NCBI RefSeq assembly: GCF_019399235.1
Contig: NZ_JAELVH010000007.1
Span: 1-57,775, forward strand
DNA: 57,775 nucleotides
Direction: 5' to 3'
Origin: Streptomyces poriferorum
GTDB lineage: Bacteria > Actinomycetota > Actinomycetes > Streptomycetales > Streptomycetaceae
Each line of letters begins with the position of its first letter. Positions within the stretch are counted from its first letter, which is position 1. The translations under genes were made by a program, and so were the position numbers. Of this stretch, positions 44,860 through 53,552 are shown in pieces. The notes under the pieces were generated by a model. The model made no database searches and was not told the origin of the DNA. It saw nothing but the letters and a program-made list of their open reading frames with translations.

Positions 44860-45090
44860 CCGGAGTGCAACCCGGATCTCGTCGGGGCCGGGTCGGGCCG
44901 TTCGCTTTCGTGGGCGCGTTCGTGGACTTCGCGGGCAGGTACGCGAAGCTCGGCTTCACCGAGATCGTGATCCACGCACCGGTGCCCGGCGGCAGCCCCG
45001 AACTCCCCGCTGCGGTGGCGGACGAGAAGCTCTTCGAGCGGAACGTGACGCAGGGGCTGGACCAGCTCGCGGGCCGGCGAGCGGTACCGG
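44860..45090 (+). pseudogene. C-terminal fragment of an LLM (luciferase-like) oxidoreductase
   Basis: The plus-strand frame containing TTC at 44901 encodes FAFVGAFVDFAGRYAKLGFT, EIVIHAPVPG, and ADEKLFERNVTQGLDQL, corresponding to the last 50 or so residues of LLM-class enzymes (compare GFTEIVVHWP in the intact gene at 36405). It has no start codon and runs on without its own stop. The upstream TGVQPGS resembles the LTGF-T-P segment of the family. Confidence 0.7.
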
Positions 45091-45116
45091 GCAGCGCCCG
45101 AACGGGCGCGGCCATC

Positions 45117-45180
45117 CAGTCGGCCAGTCGGTCAGTCGTCCAGTGGTCCAGTCGGCCTGTCGGCCAGTCGTCCTGTCTGT
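45117..45180. repeat. 8 x 8-bp microsatellite (CCAGTCGG)
   Basis: Eight consecutive octamers, consensus CCAGTCGG, with one or two changes each, ending 17 bases from the kptA stop codon. Confidence 0.88.
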
Positions 45181-45196
45181 GGACGCGGGCGCTCCG

Positions 45197-45739
45197 TCAG
45201 CCGGGCAGGCGCAGGAACCGCGGGGGTACGGCGGCGGTGAGCCAGACCCCGTTGGCGCTGACGTAGAAGACGTGTCCGGCCCGGTGCATGGCACCCGCGT
45301 CCACGGACAGGACGACAGGCCGGCCGCGTCGGGCTCCGACGCGGGTCGCCGTCTCGCGGTCGGGCGAGAGATGGACGTGCGTGCGATTCATCGGACTCAG
45401 CCCCTCGCCGCGGATCGCGTCCAGGGACCGGGCGACGGTGCCGTGGTAGAGGTACGCCGGCGGCTCGGCCGGGGGCAGGTCCAGGTCCACCTCGACGGTG
45501 TGGCCCTGGCTCGCCCGGATGCGGTCGCCCTCGATGGCGAAGCGCTGCTTGTCGTTGGACGCGACGACATGGTCGAGTTCTGCGCGGGTGAGCGGGAAGT
45601 GGTGGCGGGCAACGGCCCGTAGCAGCTCGTCGATCGCCACCCAGCCGTTGGCGTCCAGCGTGAGACCGATCCGTTCGGGCTGATGCCGGAGGTGTTTCGA
45701 GAGGTACTTGGACACCTTGACGGTGCGTCTGTCATCCAT
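45197..45739 (-). CDS. kptA: RNA 2'-phosphotransferase
   Basis: Tpt1/KptA enzyme, about 180 residues, which transfers a 2'-phosphate from RNA or tRNA to NAD. Signatures: VSKYLSKHLRHQPERIGLTL (residues about 8-27), YHGTV, and HVHLSPDRETATRVG, plus the C-terminal FYVSANGVWLT. I start at MDDRRTVKVSKYLSK; the longer frame upstream crosses a DnaA-box cluster and is not needed. The bacterial substrate is unknown. Confidence 0.92.
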   Translation of the reverse strand: MDDRRTVKVSKYLSKHLRHQPERIGLTLDANGWVAIDELLRAVARHHFPLTRAELDHVVASNDKQRFAIEGDRIRASQGHTVEVDLDLPPAEPPAYLYHGTVARSLDAIRGEGLSPMNRTHVHLSPDRETATRVGARRGRPVVLSVDAGAMHRAGHVFYVSANGVWLTAAVPPRFLRLPG

Positions 45740-45821
45740 CCGGACAGCCTGCCCGCGTGGTCCTCTCCGGCGCATCCGGATTTGGCTCCCGATTTCACGC
45801 AGCAATTTTCGCCCACAGGTT

Positions 45822-45875
45822 TGATCCACAGCCAACTCCGGTTATCCACAGGTAATTTGACGATTCTGTGGACAA
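45822..45875. other. DnaA-box cluster
   Basis: TGATCCACA (45822), TTATCCACA (45842) and TGTGGACAA (45867, the reverse of TTGTCCACA) occur within 54 bp in the gap between kptA and the MerR gene. They match the Streptomyces DnaA box and the clustered arrangement of high-affinity DnaA sites known near oriC in S. coelicolor. Confidence 0.75.
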
Positions 45876-45887
45876 GTGGCCTGCGAT

Positions 45888-46859
45888 TTAACCCTTTTGA
45901 TCAACTATGTTTGTATTGACCGCAAGTGGGGCTAGTGCGTCCAATGTCCTTGTATGTACCTCTCGTTCCGTGGCTGCGGCAATGAAGGCTGCGGCATTCT
46001 CCCGCCCAACCAGACGCTCCACAGCGGTGATCGTCCCGACCGGCAGCGTGACCGGCACCGGCGGCGGGGTGACGGACCCGGAGGTGAAGGGGCCAGCGGC
46101 GGAGAGGTGGTGCTCCAGATGTCTCGTGGCGAACGTCCGCATGGCCCGTGCGAGTTCGGCGTCCACCGTCTGCTGTGCCAGCGGACGGAGGCGCCGCACC
46201 ATCGAAGCCGCCTCGGCCGCATCCGCATCGGTCGGGGGCCGGTGGCCGAGATACCGGGCGAAGACATGCTCCGTCGTGAACTCCAGGAAGCGGGAGGCTA
46301 TCTGCTCGACCTGCCCGCGAAGCTCCCGCAGATGCCCGGATATTGCGCTCAGCGGCACACCGGCGGCGTACAACTCCACTGCCACCGCCAGCTCTTGCGG
46401 GCTCGGTACCAGGAACTCGTCGTCACGCCCCGGAATGCGTTCGAGTACTCCCAGCTCCACGGCTTCGGCGATCGCCTCGTCGTCGGGGTGCCCGCCGAAC
46501 CTCACGTCCAGGTCCGCGCGGGTGATGCGGTCGGCCCGCTCGTCCGTCCACGGTCCGTGCACCTCGGCGACGAGTCCCAGCACGCCACCCAGGCCGCGCC
46601 CGGTGTCCCATGCCTCCAGCAACTCCTTGATGCTGGCCAGGGTGTAGCCCCGGTCCAGCAGGTCCGCGATCTGCCGGAGACGGGCGAGATGGGCGTCCCG
46701 GTACACGTTCGCCCGGCCGCGCCGCTCCGGGGTCGGCAGCAGCCCCCGGTCCTGATAGGCGCGGATGGTGCGCACCGTGGCGCCACTGGCGTGCGCGAGG
46801 TCCTCGATCCGGTACTCGGCGACTGTCCGGCCGGCCGCCTGCGGCCCGGCGGCGCTCAC
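45888..46859 (-). CDS. MerR-family regulator with large C-terminal domain
   Basis: A 323-residue MerR protein. HTH at about residues 12-85 (YRIEDLAHASGATVRTIRAYQDRG, RANVYRDAHLARL), then a long helical effector domain (about 110-320). The GTG start overlaps the stop of the hydrolase/SDR gene (GTGA), so it is translationally coupled and is the last gene of the M24-hydrolase/SDR-MerR operon, probably autoregulating it. Effector unknown; a lipid or hydrophobic ligand would fit the neighbours. Confidence 0.86.
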   Translation of the reverse strand: MSAAGPQAAGRTVAEYRIEDLAHASGATVRTIRAYQDRGLLPTPERRGRANVYRDAHLARLRQIADLLDRGYTLASIKELLEAWDTGRGLGGVLGLVAEVHGPWTDERADRITRADLDVRFGGHPDDEAIAEAVELGVLERIPGRDDEFLVPSPQELAVAVELYAAGVPLSAISGHLRELRGQVEQIASRFLEFTTEHVFARYLGHRPPTDADAAEAASMVRRLRPLAQQTVDAELARAMRTFATRHLEHHLSAAGPFTSGSVTPPPVPVTLPVGTITAVERLVGRENAAAFIAAATEREVHTRTLDALAPLAVNTNIVDQKG

Positions 46860-48637
46860 AGCGGAGGCTTCAGCCGGGCGGCCGCGCGCAGCGCTCCCGG
46901 GCTGAGCCGGGACAGGAACCGGGCACCATGGGACTCGGGCGTCACCGGGACGACGGCCTGGTTGCGGACGACCGCCCTGAGGATCGCGTCGGCGACCTTC
47001 TCCGGCGGGTAGTTGCGCATCCCGTACAGCTTGCTCGTCCGCTTCCGCAGCCGCTGCTCCTCGGCCGCGTCCGTACCGGCGAAGCGCGTCGTGGCGGTGA
47101 TGTTCGTGTTCACGATCCCGGGGCAGATGGCGCTGACCCCGATCGACTTCTCCGCGAGCTCGGCACGCAGGCATTCGCTGAGCATCAGCACTGCTGCCTT
47201 CGACGTGCTGTACGCGGGCAGCGCACGGGACGGCTGATACGCCGCGGCCGAAGCCGTGTTGACGATATGGCCGCCCTGCCCGCGGTCGGCCATCTGCTTG
47301 CCGAAGAGCCGGCAGCCATGGATGACGCCCCAGAGGTTCACGTCAAGGACGCGTCGCCACTCCTCGGTGCTCGTCTCCAGGAACGAACCGGAGATCCCGA
47401 TACCGGCGTTGTTGACCAGCACGTCGACGATGCCGTACTCGGCGGCGACCTTCTCGGCGAGCTTCTCCATGGCCTGTTCGTCGCTGACGTCGACGGTTTC
47501 GGCCCAGGCGGCCGGGGCGCCGATCAGCCGGGCCAGTTCCGCGGTCCGGCTCGCCCCCTCCGCGTCCCGGTCCACGACCACCACGCGTGCCCCGGCCTCG
47601 GCGAACGCGAAGGCCGTGGCCCGCCCGATCCCGCCGGCCGCACCCGTCACCAGGACCAGCTGTCCGCCGAACCGGTCCGCGTACGCACCCTGCGGCGCGG
47701 TGTCCCGCACAGGAACACCGTCCCGCAGGGCCGTTTCGTTGACGGCCGCGAACTCGCCGATCCAGGAGGCCAGCTGGTCCGGGCGGGTCCGCGGTACCCA
47801 GTGCTTGGCCGGCAGTGAGCGCCGCGTCAACTGCGGTACCCATGCGTCGAGTCCGTCGTAGAGCTGTTCCGAGAGGAATATGTCGCCGGTCGGGGTGATC
47901 AGCTGGACCGGTACGTGCGCGAACGCGTCGGCGCGCGGCCGACGCAGCCGGGAACGGACGTTGTCCCGGTAGAGCCAGGCCCCGTGGGCCGCGTCATCGG
48001 GCAGGGACGGCGTCGGGTAGTCGCCCGGAGGCACCTTCTCCAGCCGCTCCAGGATGCGCGGCCACCGTTTGCCGAGCGGTCCGCGCCAGGCGAGCTCAGG
48101 CAGCACGGGAGTGTGCAGCATGTACACGTACCAGGACTTGGCGCCCTGCCCCAGCAGCTGACCGACCCGGCGCGGGGTGGGACGGGTCATCCGCTGCTTG
48201 ATCCAGTGCCCGAAGTGGTCCAGCGACGGGCCGGACATCGAGGTGAAGGAGGCGATCCGCCCTTCGGTGCGGCTGACCGTGGCGAACTCCCAGGCCTGCA
48301 CCGAACCCCAGTCGTGCCCGACCACGTGCACCGGCCGGTCCGGGCTCACGGCGTCGGCGACGGCCAGGAAGTCGTCGGTCAGCTTCTCCAGCGTGAACCC
48401 GCCGCGCAGCGGCACCGGAGCTGTCGATCTGCCGTGACCACGGACGTCGTACAGCACGACATGCCACTGCTCGGCGAGCTGCCGGGCGACCTGCGTCCAG
48501 ACCTCCTTGCTGTCCGGATAGCCGTGCACCAGCACGATCGTGGGCCGGGCCGCGTCACCCAGCTCGATGACACACAGCTCGATACCGCCCGTGGCCACCC
48601 GGCGCTCGCGCGCCCCCGGCAGATCTCGCAGACTCAC
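46856..48637 (-). CDS. alpha/beta-hydrolase - SDR fusion (EphD-like)
   Basis: A 593-residue two-enzyme fusion. N-terminal alpha/beta hydrolase (about 1-295): HGYPDSKEVW, and VGHDWGS with Asp nucleophile, as in epoxide hydrolases. C-terminal short-chain dehydrogenase (about 315-593): NAD(P) loop TGAAGGIGRA (near 330), NNAGIGISG, and catalytic Y-x3-K in YSTSKAA (near 474). The layout matches mycobacterial EphD, an epoxide hydrolase/reductase of lipid modification. The GTG start overlaps the M24 stop (GTGA). Substrate inferred to be a lipid. Confidence 0.91.
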   Translation of the reverse strand: MSLRDLPGARERRVATGGIELCVIELGDAARPTIVLVHGYPDSKEVWTQVARQLAEQWHVVLYDVRGHGRSTAPVPLRGGFTLEKLTDDFLAVADAVSPDRPVHVVGHDWGSVQAWEFATVSRTEGRIASFTSMSGPSLDHFGHWIKQRMTRPTPRRVGQLLGQGAKSWYVYMLHTPVLPELAWRGPLGKRWPRILERLEKVPPGDYPTPSLPDDAAHGAWLYRDNVRSRLRRPRADAFAHVPVQLITPTGDIFLSEQLYDGLDAWVPQLTRRSLPAKHWVPRTRPDQLASWIGEFAAVNETALRDGVPVRDTAPQGAYADRFGGQLVLVTGAAGGIGRATAFAFAEAGARVVVVDRDAEGASRTAELARLIGAPAAWAETVDVSDEQAMEKLAEKVAAEYGIVDVLVNNAGIGISGSFLETSTEEWRRVLDVNLWGVIHGCRLFGKQMADRGQGGHIVNTASAAAYQPSRALPAYSTSKAAVLMLSECLRAELAEKSIGVSAICPGIVNTNITATTRFAGTDAAEEQRLRKRTSKLYGMRNYPPEKVADAILRAVVRNQAVVPVTPESHGARFLSRLSPGALRAAARLKPPL

Positions 48638-49485
48638 GCCGCCACCCTCTCCTCGGCCCAGCGCCGCACATGCGGCAGATCGTCGTCCAGCCAGAAGGCA
48701 CTCTGCTCGGGATCCCGTGAGTCGGTGACGACCAGGATCTCTTCGAACTTCGCACCGGTACCCCGGAATCCGAGGTGCGGCTCGACCGCCCACAGGCCCG
48801 GTTGCGGGGGATGGTCGGAGAAGCGGTACGGACTCCAGAGCGGCGACCAGCCGTCCCGGTGACCGTGCACCGCGTCGCTCAGCAGCCCCTTGAGCGACTG
48901 CGTTCCGAACCCGAACACATGGGGCGACCAGCGCCGTTCGGCGACCCGGTCGACCTTGTGGGCGATGACCCCGAACGGGTAGGCGCGGTGCCGGTTGGCG
49001 TACCCCTGCCTGATCATGAGGCGTTCGACGTCCTCGTAGATCTCGCGCAGCGGACGCCGCTCCCGCACCTCGCTCAGGATCAGCGCGCGGTGCGCCTCCA
49101 GATCGGCCAGCAGCCGGTCGTGGAGAGGGTGGAGACCGAGGCAGCCGGAGTACCCGATGTCTGCCGTGAACCCCTTGTACACCGGGGCCATGTCGAGGAT
49201 GAACGGCATCCCCGGCTCCAGCCGCCGGTCGGTCGGGAAGAACTGCAGCGGCACCTTGAACCCGGCGAACGCCGTACGGTCCCCGAACCAGGCGAAGGGG
49301 AGATGGAACCAGTCGCGCACCCCGCGCTCACGCAGCCACTCGCGCTGCATCCGGGCCGCCTCGCGCTCCGTCACCCCCGGTTTCAGGCGGGCTGCGACCG
49401 CCTCCGCGCAGGCGTACGCGAGACGTTGCACTTCTCTGAACCCCTGGAGCTCAGGGGCCCGTTCGTCCTTGACGCGCGAGACCAT
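48634..49485 (-). CDS. M24-family metallopeptidase (aminopeptidase P-like)
   Basis: A 283-residue pita-bread fold protein of the M24 family. Metal-ligand positions are visible as ILDMAPVYKGFTADIGYSG (two Asp), HRAYPFGVIAHKV (His), WAVEPHLGF (Glu) and GAKFEEILVV (Glu). It may be a peptidase or a non-peptidase homologue such as creatinase. First gene of a three-gene coupled operon. I use the ATG at MVSRVKDERAPELQG; the frame continues upstream through a repeat array and is over-long. A near-palindrome TGACAC-N8-GTGACA at 49529-49548 lies 44 bases upstream. Confidence 0.86.
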   Translation of the reverse strand: MVSRVKDERAPELQGFREVQRLAYACAEAVAARLKPGVTEREAARMQREWLRERGVRDWFHLPFAWFGDRTAFAGFKVPLQFFPTDRRLEPGMPFILDMAPVYKGFTADIGYSGCLGLHPLHDRLLADLEAHRALILSEVRERRPLREIYEDVERLMIRQGYANRHRAYPFGVIAHKVDRVAERRWSPHVFGFGTQSLKGLLSDAVHGHRDGWSPLWSPYRFSDHPPQPGLWAVEPHLGFRGTGAKFEEILVVTDSRDPEQSAFWLDDDLPHVRRWAEERVAA

Positions 49486-49528
49486 GCCACCGTCCGTTCC
49501 CTGCCGTGTGCGGTACGTGCCCGTAACG

Positions 49529-49548
49529 TGACACTGATGAATGTGACA
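49529..49548. promoter_or_regulatory. candidate operator TGACAC-N8-GTGACA
   Basis: Imperfect dyad, with one central mismatch per arm, in the promoter region of the M24 operon that ends in a MerR gene; MerR proteins bind such dyads. Inference. Confidence 0.4.
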
Positions 49549-49596
49549 ATGTCCGGCGGCTACGTCAAGGGGTGCGCCTGGCCTGTGGACAACTCC

Positions 49597-49741
49597 ACAG
49601 CCGGTCGCTCCGGACAGGACGCGGCCGGTCGCTCCGGACACGACGCAGCTGGTTGCTCTGGATACGACGCAGCCGGTTGCTCCGGACACGACCGCGGCCG
49701 GTCGCTCCGGACACAACGCCGTCGACCGGTCCGGACGCCGC
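49597..49741. repeat. 24-bp tandem repeat (CCGGTCGCTCCGGACACGAC)
   Basis: Six units, starts at 49597, 49621, 49645, 49669, 49693 and 49718, the fifth being 25 bp. It fills the gap between the divergent M24 operon and ABC cluster (49486-49928). Being a multiple of three it is open in several frames, which inflates ORFs on both strands. Confidence 0.88.
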
Positions 49742-49928
49742 ACGACCGGCCGGCCGGACACCACACAACTCGCCGCCCCGGACGCGTCGCCGTGTGGCGG
49801 TCCCGGGCCCTGTGACGGGCTGTCCTCCTTCGAGGGGTCCCCCTACGGGTCCGTACATCTGGAGTCTGACGGGAATCCAGCCGTCAGGTCTGACGACCGG
49901 TGTGGCCCGCGCCACTAACGTCGATGAC

Positions 49929-50963
49929 GTGACTGTCATTGCGACCGAAGGCCTGAGCAAGCGGTTCCCACGGGTGACCGCGCTTGACCGGCTCTCGTTG
50001 GACATCGGCCCCGGTGTGACCGGGCTGGTGGGCGCCAACGGAGCCGGCAAGTCCACGTTGATCAAGATCCTGCTGGGTCTGTCCCCCGCGACCGAGGGCC
50101 GGGCCGCAGTGCTCGGGCTCGACGTCTCGACCAGCGGCGCCGCCATCCGGGAACGGGTCGGCTACATGCCCGAACACGACTGTCTGCCGCCCGACATCTC
50201 GGCCACCGAGTTCGTCGTGCACATGGCGCGGATGTCCGGACTCCCGCCGACCGCGGCCCGTGAACGCACCGCGGACACGCTGCGGCACGTCGGCCTGTAC
50301 GAGGAGCGCTACCGGCCCATCGGCGGCTACTCGACCGGCATGAAGCAGCGGGTGAAACTGGCCCAGGCGCTGGTCCACGACCCGCAGCTGGTCCTCCTCG
50401 ACGAGCCGACCAACGGACTGGACCCGGTGGGCCGCGACGAGATGCTCGGCCTGATCCGGCGGATCCACACCGACTTCGGCATCTCGGTCCTCGTCACCTC
50501 GCACCTCCTGGGCGAACTGGAGCGCACCTGCGACCACGTCGTCGTCATCGACGGCGGAGCACTGCTGCGCTCCAGCTCCACCAGCGACTTCACCCAGACC
50601 ACCACGACACTCGCGGTCGAGGTCACCGACAGCGACACCCACCCCGACGGGACCGACGCGCTGCGGAAGGTCCTCACCGGTGCGGGGGTCAAGCTGGTGG
50701 GGCTCAACGGGCTCGACGCCGAGGGGCTGCCCGGAGCAGGCCACATCCTGCTGGTCGAGGCGGCCGGCGAGGAGACGTACGACCTCGTCCGCGACAGCGT
50801 CGCCGGTCTCGGCCTCGGCCTCGTCCGGATGGAACAGCGCCGCCACCACATCTCCGAGGTCTTCCGTACCGAAGAGGCACCGGCGGCACACCTTGAGGCG
50901 CGGACCGCGCCCGTATCCGCCGGGGCCGTACTGCAGAAGGGGAGCGGTCGCGATGAGCACTGA
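49929..50963 (+). CDS. ABC transporter ATP-binding protein
   Basis: A 344-residue ATPase of a YhaQ/Natural-type ABC-2 exporter. Walker A GANGAGKST (about residue 34-42), signature STGMKQRVKLAQAL, Walker B VLLDEPTNGLD, and the switch His in TSHLLGE. The start is GTG (VTVIATEGLSKRF), with no clear ribosome site; a TAACGT element nearby suggests a possibly leaderless transcript. The start of the permease gene overlaps its last codons, so they are coupled. Confidence 0.9.
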   Translation: MTVIATEGLSKRFPRVTALDRLSLDIGPGVTGLVGANGAGKSTLIKILLGLSPATEGRAAVLGLDVSTSGAAIRERVGYMPEHDCLPPDISATEFVVHMARMSGLPPTAARERTADTLRHVGLYEERYRPIGGYSTGMKQRVKLAQALVHDPQLVLLDEPTNGLDPVGRDEMLGLIRRIHTDFGISVLVTSHLLGELERTCDHVVVIDGGALLRSSSTSDFTQTTTTLAVEVTDSDTHPDGTDALRKVLTGAGVKLVGLNGLDAEGLPGAGHILLVEAAGEETYDLVRDSVAGLGLGLVRMEQRRHHISEVFRTEEAPAAHLEARTAPVSAGAVLQKGSGRDEH

Positions 50964-51861
50964 GACCGGCGCCGCGACCGGGAGCGAGACCTCCCGGATC
51001 CACAACATCGGCTACCGCGCCTACGACGGCCCGCGCCTGGGCCGCGCCTACGCCCGCCGCTCGCTCTACTCGCAGTCTCTGCGCGGTTCCTTCGGACTCG
51101 GCCGATCGACCAAGTCCAAGGTGCTGCCCATGCTGCTGCTGGGCGTGATGTGCCTGGTCGCGGCAGTCATCGTGGCACTCGCCATCGCCACTCCCAACAC
51201 CACGCAGCTGCCGATCAAGTACACCTCGTTCGCGATCTATCTGCAGGCGGTCATCGGTCTGTTCATCGCCGCGCAGGCACCGCAGTCGGTCTCCAGGGAC
51301 CTCCGGTTCAAGAGCATTCCGCTCTACTTCTCCCGGCCGATCGAGCGAGGCGACTACGTCCTCGCGAAGTTCGCCGCCATGGTCTCCGCGCTCTTCGTCA
51401 TCACCGCGGCGCCGCTCGTCATCCTGTACGTGGGCGCACTGCTGGGGAAGTTCGACTTCGCCGACCAGACCAAGTGGTTCGCTCAGGGGATGGTGTCGGT
51501 GGCGCTGCTGTCCGTGCTCTTCGCAGGTCTCGGCCTCGTGATGGCCGCACTCACCCCGCGGCGCGGCTTCGGTGTCGCAGCGGTGATCGCCGTGCTGACG
51601 ATCACGTACGGAGCGGTCAGCACGATCCAGGGCATCGCCTGGACCACGGGGTCCACCGGCGCCGTGCCCTGGCTCGGACTCTTCTCCCCGATCACGCTCG
51701 TCGACGGTGTGCAGACCGCGTTCCTCGGCGCGGACTCCGCCTTCCCCGGAGGGGAAGGCCCGGGGGCCGGAGCCGGTGTGGTCTACCTGATCGTTGTTCT
51801 CGCGCTCGTCGCCGGCTCGTACGCCGTACTGATGCGCCGCTACCGGAGGGTCGGGCTGTGA
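50953..51861 (+). CDS. ABC-2 type permease
   Basis: A 302-residue membrane protein with about six TM segments (VLPMLLLGVMCLVAAVIVAL, FAAMVSALFVITAAPLVIL and others), partner of the ATPase at 49929. Its ATG overlaps that gene by 11 bases and its stop overlaps the next ATPase by GTGA. Cytoplasmic N-terminus with HNIGYRAYDGPRLG, a motif of this permease type. Confidence 0.9.
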   Translation: MSTETGAATGSETSRIHNIGYRAYDGPRLGRAYARRSLYSQSLRGSFGLGRSTKSKVLPMLLLGVMCLVAAVIVALAIATPNTTQLPIKYTSFAIYLQAVIGLFIAAQAPQSVSRDLRFKSIPLYFSRPIERGDYVLAKFAAMVSALFVITAAPLVILYVGALLGKFDFADQTKWFAQGMVSVALLSVLFAGLGLVMAALTPRRGFGVAAVIAVLTITYGAVSTIQGIAWTTGSTGAVPWLGLFSPITLVDGVQTAFLGADSAFPGGEGPGAGAGVVYLIVVLALVAGSYAVLMRRYRRVGL

Positions 51862-52769
51862 CCACCATCGAGATCGACCACACCTCCCGCTGGTTCGGCA
51901 ACGTGGTCGCCGTCAACGACGTGAGCATGACCGTGGGACCAGGGGTCACCGGTCTGCTGGGGCCCAATGGCGCCGGCAAGTCCACGCTCATCAACATGAT
52001 GGCCGGATTCCTCGCACCGTCGACGGGCACGGTCACGCTCGACGGCTCGCCGATCTGGCGCAACGAGGCCGTCTACCGGCAGATCGGCATCGTGCCGGAG
52101 CGGGAGGGGATGTACGACTTCCTGACCGGCCGTGAGTTCGTCGTGGCCAACGCCGAACTGCAGGGTCTCGGCGACGCCGAGGCGGCTGCCGCGCTGGCCA
52201 CGGTCCAGATGGAGTACGCGCAGGACCGCAAGATCTCCACGTACAGCAAGGGCATGCGCCAGCGCGTGAAGATGGCGTCCGCGCTGGTCCACGATCCGTC
52301 CGTGCTGCTGCTCGACGAGCCGTTCAACGGAATGGACCCGCGTCAGCGGATGCAGCTGATGGAACTGCTGCGACGGATGGGGGCCGAGGGCCGCACGGTT
52401 CTCTTCTCCTCCCACATCCTCGAAGAGGTCGAGCAGCTCGCTTCGCACATCGAGGTGATCGTGGCGGGACGGCACGCCGCGTCCGGCGACTTCCGCAGGA
52501 TCCGGCGGCTGATGACGGACCGGCCGCACCGTTATCTCGTACGGTCCAGCGACGACCGCGCCCTCGCGGCCGCGCTCATCGCCGACCCGTCGACGGCCGG
52601 CATCGAGGTCGACCTCGGCGAGAACGCGCTGCGCATCCAGGCCGTCGACTTCGCACGCTTCACCACGCTGCTGCCCAAGGTGGCGCGTGATCAGGGCATT
52701 CGGCTGCTGACCGTTTCGCCGTCCGACGAGTCCCTCGAATCGGTCTTTTCCTATCTCGTAGCGGCCTGA
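51858..52769 (+). CDS. ABC transporter ATP-binding protein
   Basis: A 303-residue ATPase, paralogous to that at 49929. Walker A GPNGAGKST (about 39-47), signature YSKGMRQRVKMASAL, Walker B VLLLDEPFNGMD, SSHILEE switch. The GTG start overlaps the previous stop. It probably pairs with the permease at 52798, giving two ATPase/permease pairs in one operon. Confidence 0.92.
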   Translation: MTTIEIDHTSRWFGNVVAVNDVSMTVGPGVTGLLGPNGAGKSTLINMMAGFLAPSTGTVTLDGSPIWRNEAVYRQIGIVPEREGMYDFLTGREFVVANAELQGLGDAEAAAALATVQMEYAQDRKISTYSKGMRQRVKMASALVHDPSVLLLDEPFNGMDPRQRMQLMELLRRMGAEGRTVLFSSHILEEVEQLASHIEVIVAGRHAASGDFRRIRRLMTDRPHRYLVRSSDDRALAAALIADPSTAGIEVDLGENALRIQAVDFARFTTLLPKVARDQGIRLLTVSPSDESLESVFSYLVAA

Positions 52770-52797
52770 GTAGTGGCCTGAAAGGAGCTGTGACGTC

Positions 52798-53517
52798 ATG
52801 TACGACCCCACAGTCGCCCGGCTCACCTACCGGGCCCTGCTCGGCCGGCGCCGGGCCGCCATCCTCTTCGTCCTGCCGGCGCTCCTGATCGTCATCGCGG
52901 TGGCGGTGCGCATGTTCGCCGGGGCGGACGACCAGGTGGCCTCGGACGTGCTGGGCGGATTCGCCATCGCCACCATGGTGCCGCTGATCGGTGTGATCGC
53001 CGGTACGGGAGCCATCGGACCCGAGATCGACGACGGCTCGATCGTCTATCTGCTGGCCAAGCCGGTGAAGCGGCCGAGGATCATCTTCACCAAGCTGGTC
53101 GTGGCGATCGCGGTGACCATGGTGTTCTCGGCGGTGCCGACCCTGATCGCCGGTCTGATCCTCAACGGGAACGGCCAGCAGATCGCGGTGGCGTACACGA
53201 TCGCCGCACTGGTCGCCTCGATCGCCTACAGCGCGCTGTTCCTGCTGCTGGGCACGGTCAGCCGGCATGCGGTGGTCCTCGGTCTCGTCTACGCGCTCGT
53301 GTGGGAGGCCCTCTTCGGCAGCCTCGTACCCGGTGCGCGCACGCTCAGCGTGCAGCAGTGGTCCCTGGCTCTGGCGGAGAAGGTGGGCGGGGGCGGCGCG
53401 ATCACCTCCGACGTCGGTCTGCCGGTCGCGACGGTGCTGCTGGTGGCGGTCACCGTGGTGGCGACCTGGTACGCCGGTCAGAAGCTGCGGACGCTGAAGC
53501 TCGCCGGCGAGGAGTAA
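52798..53517 (+). CDS. ABC-2 type permease
   Basis: A 239-residue membrane protein with about six TM segments, starting MYDPTVARLTYRALLGRRR after AAAGGAG. Conserved IGPEIDDGSIVYLLAKPV of ABC-2 exporters. Last gene of the operon, followed by a strong terminator. Substrate unknown. Confidence 0.91.
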   Translation: MYDPTVARLTYRALLGRRRAAILFVLPALLIVIAVAVRMFAGADDQVASDVLGGFAIATMVPLIGVIAGTGAIGPEIDDGSIVYLLAKPVKRPRIIFTKLVVAIAVTMVFSAVPTLIAGLILNGNGQQIAVAYTIAALVASIAYSALFLLLGTVSRHAVVLGLVYALVWEALFGSLVPGARTLSVQQWSLALAEKVGGGGAITSDVGLPVATVLLVAVTVVATWYAGQKLRTLKLAGEE

Positions 53518-53552
53518 GCGTGTGAGCGCGTGAGTACGGACGGCTCGTGACG

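Noticed and set aside
49572..49928. N-terminal extension of the first ABC ATPase
   Set aside because: It translates the 24-bp repeat into an 8-residue repeat; the conserved ATPase fold starts at 49929.
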